64,000 bases of DNA. It comes from Sipunculus nudus (lineage: Eukaryota; Annelida; Sipuncula; Golfingiida; Sipunculidae). Where the stretch lies: NCBI GenBank assembly GCA_026874595.1, contig CM049310.1, forward strand, positions 25,283,058-25,347,057, in the 5' to 3' direction. Shown here one piece after another: positions 37,901 to 49,900 of the stretch (the first letter of the stretch is position 1; every line of letters starts with the position of its first letter). The notes below the pieces were generated by a model that worked only from the letters and a program-made list of their open reading frames with translations, was not told where the DNA came from and made no database searches. The position numbers and the translations under genes are program-made.

Positions 37901-40900
37901 AATAGAGGGTTTCCAAGGAAAATGGATACAATTTATACCCTGTCTGTCTGGGTGCTCACAATCATGTTTTTGGTCCATAGCTAGCAGAGTATAGGTCACC
38001 ATGATCCAATTTCAGGTTTCCAAGGAGAATTGCCAAGGATTTTCCTGAATGTTATTTTAGAAGAGTCTCAGGCTAATGGATACAATTTGTGCCTTGTCTG
38101 TCTGGGTGCTCAAAACCATTTTTAGCCCATAGGTCACACAATATAGGTCACCATGACCTAATTTCAGGTTTCCAAGGACACTTGACTAGGACCTCCCTGA
38201 GTTTTATGTTAAAAGATTCTAGGCCTAATGGATACAATTTTATGTCCTGTCTGACTGTCTGGGTGCTTATGACTTCTTTTCCTAAAGGTCGCAAAATATA
38301 GGTCATGGCAACCTAATTTCAGTTTTCCACAGACATTTGCCAAGGACGTCTCAGAATTTTACATTAGAAGATTCTAGGCCTAAAAAATACAATGTGTGCC
38401 CTGCCTGACTTTCTAGGTGCCCAAAATCCTGTTTTCGGCCTGAAGGTTACTAAATGTAGGTCACCATGATGTTATTTCAGGTTTCCAAGGAGATTTGCCT
38501 ATGACCTCCCATGATGTTGCATTAGAAGACTCTAGGCCTAACAGATGCGATTTGTGCCCATCTGACATTCAGGGTGCTCAAAATCAGGTTTTTGTCTCGT
38601 TGGTCACAAAATATAGGTCACAATGACATAATTTCAGGTTTCCAAGGAGATTTGCCAAGAGTACCAGGAAATTGTGCAAGAAGATTCTAGGCATAACAGA
38701 TACGATTTGTTGCCATAAGACATTTAGGGTGTTCATACAACATCTTTTTCCTTTAAGTCACAGAATATAGGTCACAGTGACCCAATTTCAGGTTTCCAAG
38801 GACATTTGTCTAGGTCCTTCCTAAATGTCACATTGGAGGATTCTAGGCCTAATGGATACAATTTGTGCCCATCTGACTGTCTGGATGCTCAAAGTCATGT
38901 TTTTGGCCCATAGGTCACAAAATATAGGTCACAGTGATCTAATTTTAGGTTCCCAAAGAGATCTGCCTAAAAACTCCCAGGATATTGTGTTAGAAGATTC
39001 TAGGCCTCACATTTACTATTTGTGCCCATCTGACATTCAGGGTGCTCAAAATCAGGTTCTTGTCATGTAGGTCACAAAATATAGGTCACCATGACCTAAT
39101 TCCATGACCTAATTTCAGGTTTACATGGAGATTTGCCTAGAGCCTCCTAGGAAATTGAGCAAAAAGATTCTAGGCCTAACAGATACAATTTGTCACCATA
39201 TGACATTCAGGGTGTTCATACAACATCTTTTTCCTATAGGTCGCAGAATATAGGTCACAGTGACCTAATTTCAGGTTTCCAAGGACATTTGCATAGGACC
39301 TCCCTAAATGTCACATTGGAGGAATCTAGGCCAAATGGATACAATTTGTGCCCATCTGACTGTCTGGGTGCTCAAAATCATGTTTTTGGCCCATAGGTCA
39401 CAAAATATAGGTCACAACGAACTAATTTCAGGTTTCCAAGGAGATTTGCCTAGAAACTCCTAGGATATTGTGTTAGAAGATTCTAGGCCTCACATATACT
39501 ATTGGTTCCCATCTGACATTCAGGGTGCTTGAAATCATGTTTCCGGCCTGTAGGTCATAAAATATAGGTCACAATGACCTAATTTCAGGTTTCCAAGGAG
39601 ATTTGCCTAGAAACTCCCAGGATATTGTGTTAGAAAATTCTAGGCCTCACATACACTATTTGTGCCCATCTGACATTCAGGGTGCTCAAAATCAGGTTTT
39701 TGATTCGTAGGTCACAACATGACCTAATTTCAAGTTTCCAAGGAGATTTGCCTAAAGCCTCCCAGGAAATTGTGCAAGAAGATTCTAGGCCTAACAGATA
39801 TGATTTGTCGCCATATGACATTCAGGGTGTTCATATGACATCTTTCTCATATGGGTCACAGAATATAGGTCACAGTGACCTAATTTCAGATTTCAAGGAC
39901 ATTTGCCTAGGACCTCCCTAAATGTCACATTGGAGGATTCTAGGCCAAATGGATACAATTTGTGCCCATCTGACTGTCTGGGTGCTCAAAATCATGTTTT
40001 TGGCCCATAGGTCACAAAATATAGGTCACAATGAACTAATTTCAGGTTTCCAAGGAGATTTGCCTAGAAACTCCAAGGATATTGTGTTAGAAGATTCTAG
40101 GCCTCACATATACTATTGGTCCCTATCTGACATTCAGTGTGCTCAAAATCATGTTTTTGGCCTGTAGGTCACAAAATATAGGTCACCATGACCTAATTTC
40201 AGGTTTCCAAGGAGATTTGCCTAGAAACTTTCAGGATATTGTGTAAGAAGATTCTAGGCCTCACATACACTATTTGTGCCCATCTGACATTCAGGGTGCT
40301 CAAAATAAGGTTTTTGTCTTGTAGGTCACAAAATGGAGGCCACCATGACCTAATTTCAGGTTTCCAAGGAGATTTGCCTAAAGCCTCCCAGGAAATTGTG
40401 AAGGAAGATTCTAGGCTTTACAGATACAATTTGTCGCTACATGACATTCAGGGTGTTCATATGACATTTTATTCATATTGGTCGCAGAATCTAGGTCACA
40501 GTGACCTAATTTCAGGTTTCCAAGAACATTTGCCTATGAACTCCCTTGATGTCACATTGGAGGATTCTAGGTCAAATGGATACAATTTGTGCCCATCTGA
40601 TGGCTGGTTGCTCAAAATCATGTTTTTGGCCCATAGGTCACAAAATATAGGTCACAATGACCTTATTTCAGGTTTCCAAGGATATTTGTCTAGAAACTCC
40701 CAAGATATTGTGTCAGAAGATTCTAGGCCTCACAGATATGATTTGTCCCCATCTGACATTCAGGGTGCTGATATAACTGTTATGTGGTAAGAGGTGTTAA
40801 TATTTATTATATATTCCCCGTTGTAACAAAACATCATTTCCCTATAGGTAGCAGAATATAGGTCAGAGTGACCTAGTTTCAGGTTTCCAAGGATATTTGC

Positions 40901-43900
40901 CTAGGATCTTTCAAAATGTTAGTTTAGAGGTTTCTAGGCCTAATTGATACAATTTGTGCCCTGTCTGACTCTCTGGGTGCTCAAAATCATGTTTTTGGCC
41001 CGTAGGTCACAAAATATAGGTCACCACAGCCTAATTTCAATTTTCCAAGGAGATTTACCCAGGACCTCCCTGGATGTATAGTTAGAAGTTTCTAAGTCTA
41101 ACGGTTATGAGTTTTGCCCTGTTAACAGACGGACGGCCAGATGGCCAGACGGCCAAACGGCTGGCCGGACGCCGGACAAAGGGTGATCGCTATAGCTCAG
41201 ATGACTTACAGTCAGCTGAGCTAAAAACAAAGCAGTTTCCAATGCCACTGAGGCAGGAGAATAATGAATGAATGTTTGCATTAGTTCCTCATTTTTCATT
41301 ATTGTGATTTATTTCTTCAAGTTTATAAATTTTACTATACATTTACAGTATAACATATTTATCCGTATATTTAAGTTGATTCACAATTCTAAATTGCATC
41401 AGAAATTTGGTCAGGTGACATCACATTATGCACACAGATGTATTAATTTTTTTTTTTAATATATTTTTTTCAATTTGAAAAACAATACATATCTGAAAAC
41501 AACACTTGATTCAGAATTTCACAATTCAAAATTGTACCTTTATTTGACCATGATTTAATTCTTATGTTATCAAATTATGCCTAATGATGCATTTAATTAT
41601 ATTTTAATTATATGATTTAAATGGAAATTAATTTCTTTAAAAATGCTACACTGCCAAAATATAGCATCTACTGGAAATCTCAAACAAAGTTTTGTACATT
41701 GGAGTGTAAACAGCTTTACAATTAAAGAAATACAGTTCAAACAGTAACAATCATTGCATTACACTTGGTCGGGTGGGGGGGGGGGGGAGGTGACATTAGA
41801 ATAACTGCACACCTGTGACAGCAGGGGCGCTGGACCAGTGTTGCATCACTAATAAGGGTACCCAGGCAGGGCTGTAGTCACCAGAACTGGGCGGCCTGGA
41901 GATGAAAATTAAAACAATAGATCCTCTGAAATAAACTTCAATAACTAGCCTAATTTTTAGCTTTCATTTTCAAATTTCAGAATTTAACAGATTAATTACA
42001 TATGTGCATCTGCTGTGAAAATTAAATCAAATGTACTTACAGAAAAAAAGTGCCATGGTCAAAGTTGGACAAAATTTGTCAAGGTAATGATTTTATATTA
42101 ATTTTATATTAATGCTAATAGCTTTTGGGTATACTACTAATCATCAGTCTGCAGGAACTGATAAAACACTCCATGATCAATATGTGTGATATGATAATAT
42201 CAGAAATTATGGTGATCAATGCATTAGTTATTCAGATACTAGAGTTTTTGTATTAAATTTTTATTTATTCTGGGGGGGGGAGGGGTACTTAGGAGCCCCA
42301 CAGCTCAGAGGATATGGGTAACAGAGACCTAATGCAGGTTTTCAATTATACCTGGACCTCCCAGGATGTTACTTTAGATGATTCCAGGACCAGTGGTTAT
42401 CATTTGTGTTAGATGAACACAACTGCTTCTTTGAAGGTCTCAAAAATACAGAAAAAAAATATGTTAAAATTTTAAAAATACAGGTGGCGCCACCAGTCTG
42501 AAGGAAATGATATAACACACCATGATCAATATGCATGCAAAAAAAATAGTTAATCAGATACTGGAGCTTTTGTATTATATATGTTTAATTATACTAGGGG
42601 GGCGGGGTGGGGGGGGGGGGAGGGTCAGTTTCAGTCAGCTGAGCTTAAAACTTGCACTTCTTTAAAAGATCTGGGGTTCACAATAATCCTGTATTTCACC
42701 ATATTTGACCTTGAAATTCAAGGTAAAGGTCACCAGTTGTAAATAATCTGACAACCAGTTTGATGCAATTGGTGTATCAAATCTGATAAAAAATATGCAG
42801 AGCTTAAAGAATATATTCACAATAATCCTCTATTTTGGCTTGTTTGACCTTGCAGACAGACATAAACATTACCAATTTACAATACCTCTGTGAAATTGCA
42901 ATGGAAACAATCTGTGTATCAGAATTGAGGGGAAACTGTTATATTACATAAGTAATGCTGTTAAGAAAAATCCTTTATTTTCCAAGATGAGATCTTGAAG
43001 ATATAGGTCAAGGCTGCCATTTTTCAAGCTCATCCGAGAACTTTGTTGAAACAATTTCTAAATGAAATTCAAACCAGGTCTACAGGCCTAATGCTAACCT
43101 GTGCAATTGGATATACACTAGGGTAATGCTTCAATACTGGACCATGCCCAATATATACATATGCCCAATTTTAGACTGATATGTCAAACCCCTTATGCGA
43201 AATAAGCAGGGACATACACTGTACAAAAATTATTGTAGGTGGCGCCACCAGTCTTGTACATGATAAAGCTATCCGATATGTATAAATATTCCCAATTTCA
43301 GGCTAATGTATCAAATTCCTCTGAAAAATAAGCAGGCGCATATACTATGCAAAAGTCATTGTAGGTGGCGACACCTGTTTTGTGACAGAAAGCCATCAAA
43401 CACACATAGACAGGTCAAGATATCAAGCCAATACATCAAACTTCCCTTGAGTTTGATGCACTTGGCTGACCAGGCTTAGATAAGAAAGCCAGACCTGCAC
43501 CTGGCTAGACTGAGTTAACTTTTGACCTGTACCTGGCTGCAATGAGTGAACTCTTGACCTGTTGCATAATCTGACACCTTTTGCAGTATGTTAAAGCTAT
43601 AAATAGATCCAGGCTGAACTTTTGTGCCAAATCTGATGCAGTGGGCAGTCTGCAAAAAATGTAAATAGAATGCAGCTTCCCATAACTCAGCTAAAAGTCA
43701 CTATACAGAGACCTTTTGAACAAACTTCAGAAAGTACTACCCTAGGATCATTTCTGTGTGATATTAAACCATTTGGCCATATGGTTTTAGAGAAGAAGTT
43801 TTTTTGTAGCCCTCAGTGTGATACAGGCACTGATGACCCCATACAAAAAAGACTGATGCAGGTGGCGCCACCAATACCTCAATTTCAGGTATGACTCATG

Positions 43901-46900
43901 TGACCAACATTGGCATAAAATTTGGTGATGACAGCTCCAGCTGTTTCTGAGATTGAAATTTTCATACCCCTTTTTTGGATAGATGACTAAGTTCAACCTT
44001 CTGTAACTGGGCCAAAAATCTCCAAACTGGAACCATTCGATCAAACTTGAGAGAGATTGTTCCAGGGATCATTTCTGTGAAATATTGGACAATTTGGACA
44101 GTTTCAGAGAGGAAGATTTTTAAGCTTTTTGAGCTTTTCCCTATAAAATTTAAGAAAATACAGTAAGAAAAAAATATAAAAAATCCGATAGTTTTTCAGA
44201 TGACTGATTATTTGCAAAAAAATTTGGTGATGCTAGCTCCTGCTGTTTTTAAGATAGCTATGGTTAACATACAGACGACACACAGACGCACAACGCCGCA
44301 CCATCACATAAGCTCACAGGTTCACTAAAAAAACAATATGTAGTACTGCAAAAGTTAAGGTTTTCACAAATAATCTAATATTTTTACAGGTTTTTGTTTT
44401 TGCCCATAACTTCAAAATAATACCCAATACTGACCTAATTTTTGGTATGTTCATAGAAAATGTATAAAAGAATGTGAATACTAAATACGATCAAAAACAG
44501 ATCAGTGGTTTTGATATTAGGCAGCCTTGAAGTGTAACAATGGCTTTTTTTTATGGAAAACAGAGTTTTTTTTCCTTAATATCTCGAAGGAACAAAGTCC
44601 TAATGACCCAATATTCGGTATGGTAGGAGATTTTGGGGACATCTAAAATTATGTCAACAGCCTGGGGAGCATAGAGATGTGCACTGAATGACCTACAGTC
44701 ATCAAAGTGGACTGCTTGACAATGTAAGGGAATACAACAAGAGCCTCCTAAAAAATTCAATAACTAGCCTAATTTAGCAGCTTTTATTTTCAAATTTCAG
44801 ATTTTAACAGATTAAATCCTTATGTATACATGGTGTGAAAATTAAATCCACAGTACTTACAGGAAAAAAACGTGCCATGGCCAAAGTTGGGCAAAATTTA
44901 AGGTACCAATTTTATATTTTTGCCAATATTTAAAAAAATTTAACAAATTTTGATCTAATTTTTGGTATACAATTAAATTTTGATTAATTAAAGTTGTATT
45001 ACTGGAAAAAAGTCCCTACCTTTAACACTTTTGGTCTGAAGTGACCAAATATCTTCCTGATTTTTTTACAAAGTCCATTATGTTTGGGCCCATAACTTTT
45101 TTAAATTATATAATACTGACTTAATATCTGGCATGTACATAGGAACTATATAGAGGAATATTTATGGTAAATATGAAGAAAACCAGATGAGTGGTTTTGA
45201 TATTAGGCAGTCCTGAAGTGTGAAAATAGATTTCTAATAAAAAATTGAGGTTTTTCCTTAATATCTCAAAGGAACGAAGTCCTATTGACCCAATTTTTGG
45301 CATGGTAGGAGATTATGGGGACATCTAACTGTTTGCAGAAATTCAGATTCCTAGGTCCAACGGTGTCGAAACGTGCCAGTCTTACGGACGGACATCCAGA
45401 CGGACAGACGGACGGAAAGACGGACGGATGGACAGACAGACGGACGGACGATGGACAATAGGCCATGACTTATAGTCAGCTGAGCTAAAAATTGGTCAAT
45501 ACAAGACCAGGCTAGGCTTAAAAGGTACAGATTTAACAAAACTACAGTTAACAACCCTAGCATCTAATCAACTGGCTTTTTTATCAAGTATCTTCTCTAA
45601 ATGCTGAAGGAAAAATTCCTGTCTTGCTAAGAGATATTGATATTATTTATGTATGGCATTAATTATTCCTTTTTCACTGGTATTGGCTTTTAAAACAACT
45701 GTTTAGAATTTGTTAATACTGTCTGGACTCACCTGAGATTAATGTAAAGTATAACAAAATCCTGGTAAATAATCAATGTATGAGATCTTGCAAGAAAATC
45801 TAAAGGTAATAGTAGCCAAACTCCTGTCAATACTATTGAAATGACAGAGAGAAAACATAGCAAATCACCAGGGATTAGCTCAGACCTGTGTGTTTGTAGG
45901 ACCCTCTCATTGTTGATCAATATATCAATGCTAAATAAACCTGCCACTCTAATTACCATCTCATCAGACATGGAAGAGTTTTATGTGTAAATCCTGCCTT
46001 ACCCCAAACCCCTTTCTGGGAAAATCACCTTCCTTGGCTAAAAGCAACATAGTCAATAGACCTCCTGTGACTAAATACCCTTCCCAAATGATGTGCTAAA
46101 CTGGATGAAATCCCCTTCCAACAGGAAACCAGTGGGTGCCTCTTTAATTTAATGCTACATGCTTTTGATGTTTACACATGATGTGGATCATTTCAAGAGA
46201 TTAAGTGCAATTATTTAATTAAGGATGTTCGTAATAAGTCACACATTTGGGCTTTTCTCCATATATAATATACTTCCCACAGACCTTGCATTCTGTCTTT
46301 AAAGAACTGTTTACAAGTGAAATGATAAAATCTTGAGCCAATGTGGTCTGAACAGGTGACAGGTTTCAACATTTCAACAGTTGTCATCACAACTCTAGCA
46401 TGACAGACTAAACTGAAGCCACATGCCAGACAATTACCTGTACACTGCACCTGCTTGAGCCTGCTTGATTGCAAAACCACAGATTTCTGACCTTAACTGT
46501 ACATGAATACAATCTATCATGTTAAAACAACTGAAGTAATAATATAAGTAAATGTTATGTTATTTTTTATATTTTCTTACTGTTGAATGTTTACCAAAAC
46601 CTGCACATTTCATGAGCTAGTTTTAAACAGCTTGAATGTGACCCATGTAGACATAAATTTATACAAGAGTAAAATTTCACTTTTAGTAACATAAGCTTTG
46701 ACAAAAACAAAAACTCTGTACGGTTACTTCTACTTACTACTAGTCTATACTTTCAGAATAGGACTTGCAGGACTCTGCTGCTTATTTTCATAAAAGACCA
46801 GCCACATACTGTTGAACAGGATTTATTCAAACATGATACAGAATAACTTACTATTTAATAAAGTGTCCTAAAATGTAGTTAAGTAAGGTTACAGATACAA

Positions 46901-49900
46901 CCATCACAACAGAAATTCAGTATATGTAATTTTATATATTTTCCACTTGAAAAAATGTACAACTTAATGTGTATAATAAAGTAAGAATTACTTATCCTCT
47001 AAATAACTATTGTATGATTGTGCATCTTGTTTTGTCTTACCAAATAATTCTGATATACTAACAGCACCAGGATTTATTATTTTTTATCTTTTAATTCAGG
47101 AGTCCACTTTTTATATCTTTTAGTGCAACAAAGGTAGACCTTCAGGGACTTCAAAAACTTGATAAGAATTTACTGGGAAGGACAGGGTGTTCTTATAGTC
47201 TTTTTTTCAAGGATATACAGGGATTATCTTAACGCAACCATCTTCCATATCACACACACACACACACTCACAAACATTCACAAGTGCATTTCACTCCTCT
47301 TTTTCTTTCTCCCTTTCACACACACATTTCTTTACATGAGGTAACACACACATAACATGTCCTGTCTATGAAATATCAATAACAAAATGAAAACAGACAT
47401 TATGGATATTATTTTATTCTTAAATATGGCATAAATATTGTATGTTACAATTGTTAGTTCGTAAAGCTTATTTATATTACATTCACTGCACAAACATAGC
47501 AAAATTTAGATGAACTAAAAATGTGACTAGATAACCACTTCGCAAAGACATAAGAACATATCACATGGCACAAAGTTAAAGAAGGTTATGATCATGTAAA
47601 AGTCACTATACACAATGATTGTGTCTGTACATGTTTGATCTGTTGATTGTCTGTTACAGCACTGCGAGAGTGGTATAAGAACACTCCTCAGTGTCATCCG
47701 TGTACATGCTCGAGCTGACAACACTGGAACTCTCCTGGTAGATGGAGCTGAGACAGCTGGAATCATCACAGCTCAGACAGTCTGTGGAGTGAGAGCGTCC
47801 CCAAGGTAGAACTGGTTTCGGAAATGAAGCTGCTTGACTCCCTGTACCATAGTGATGGGGGAACTGATGAACGCTGTGAGCCCCAGTGTGTGGATGCTGG
47901 CTGGACAGTCTGTGGTTACCTTGGAGAGATCCATATGGAACGAGATGCAGTGTGCTGGCGTGGCGCTGTTGTTGAAGCTGCTGGCGTCTCTGTGCTAGGA
48001 GCGTGGGTTCATACACAGACGAAGCTTGCCTGGTCTGATGCACAACCTGGCTCATGGCTACCTGTCTCGCCTGCTGATGAGGACACATCATGTGTTCTGC
48101 TGCCGAAGCCCTCATGATGGGTGGACTGTAGTGAGGCTGGTGAGGAAGTGGCACTCTGTGAAGACAGCTAGGATGGTGCTGCAGCCTGCCATCAGGTCTC
48201 CCATCCGCAGCCCGGCCGTCACCTGGCTGACCATACACAGAACAGTCCATCAGCCACTTGGAGACCTTGCTGGACACTGTGGTAGTCGGAGCATCATGGA
48301 GGTTAGCGGGTCTCTCTGTAACAGCATGCAGCCGCACATCAGAGAGGTACACACTGTGATGTGAAGCACCAATTGGAGCAGTCCTGGTAGTTTCTGTGTA
48401 AGGTCCATCTAAACCTCTTCCTTTCACAGGTACTGCAAACACATTGCTAGCCTTCTTGGTGCTTGTGAAGCACTGTGTCTTTGTTGGTGACTTGAACTTG
48501 TGACTTTCTTTAGGACTCTTAGATTTCTTGGACTTGGGTTTAGGGATGCAAAAGCGAACCATGGTTGACACTGGTTACTATATCCTGTATCTGAGATTCA
48601 GAAACACAGCAGACAGCTGGCACAGTAACCCACTGAATGTGTTGGTATTCCAAGAGTAATAATCCAGGAGCTTGTGGTGTGGTGTACAGTCAGCTACATG
48701 TGGTTGAGAGATGTTCACTGTGGAGAGTGTGAGAGCTGCTCTCAGAGACGGGCCTTATATCACCCCCTGTCTCCTGACATCTGCTGAACACAACCAATGT
48801 GACACCACTCATTCACAAACACAGTCAAACCGACATGGCATGTTTAAATTTCTGATGATCCTGCTCAGCTGCAGGGGAAAACCATTCAAGGGTGACCAAA
48901 GTTAGCAGCCAGAGGGGCCCCAGGTTGGTCACACCTGACCGGTTCTTACTATAAGCAACCAGGAGCCTGCCTAATTAATCATGTCTGGGCAAGGTTTGGT
49001 CTGACACAAGTGTTGGTTATTTAAGTCTCTCAGCCAATTTATTCCATTGGGGTGTCTGTAAGTTTGGGAATTCATGCAACAAATACCACTTGTATACAGC
49101 TGAAGTGGGCGGGCTCTGTGGTGGTTACTGGGCATGTAAAGCCTCTTCCTGATCCACACCTGTCACCATCACCTGCACATTCTTATGTAGATTCATATTC
49201 ATTACCTTACAAAATAACCAAGGAGCCCCCAGCTACTTGAACATAAACTGATTTCCCACCTGTAAATGGTTTCATGCAATCCTCCCTTGCCTTACCTGGC
49301 TACATAGTAACTTTTAATTCTACTTCAATGCCCATACCATCACAGGGCATGGTATGGTCTACATATGTATATTGCAATTAACAATAAGGTCTACTTTATT
49401 CATCCTTCCGCCAGGTCTATGTAAACAAGTCTGATACTTAATGAAATTAATACATTCAAATCTCTTAAATTATCAATGTTACAATGATTTATGGAAAAAA
49501 TTATTTTCAAGGTGACTCAGTACTACAATTTATAAAGTTAAACTTTTTCATCTATCAAGTTAATCTTATGCAAGTAAAATTAAAATGTATTACAAAATGA
49601 AATCAAGACATGTATGACTGATATTAAAAAAAATCATATTATATGTGTAAAAATATTGTATACTGGTATTTGTTTTTCTTTATATGATTATAATCTTTTG
49701 CATTTTATTTCTATGATTAAAATTAAAGATATTAAGAGTGTCTTTTCATTGAATAACTTAACATACATGTACATGCGTACATATAAATAGTGTATATATA
49801 TATTACACATGGTTTAAAACATAAAGTATTTTACTTAAATAACCACCTGCTTAAAGTTTTAATATGAAGAACATGTAGGTCTTATAATATTTATAACCCT

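Noticed and set aside
40239-40790. 183-codon open frame with repeated peptide NIGHSDLISGFQGDLP-like segments
   Set aside because: It lies wholly in the 157-bp satellite. The peptide repeats because the DNA repeats, the unit is not a multiple of three, and several short frames with the same peptide are scattered through the array.
48026-48364. 112-codon plus-strand frame opposite the nested minus-strand gene
   Set aside because: Antisense shadow of the conserved coding frame.
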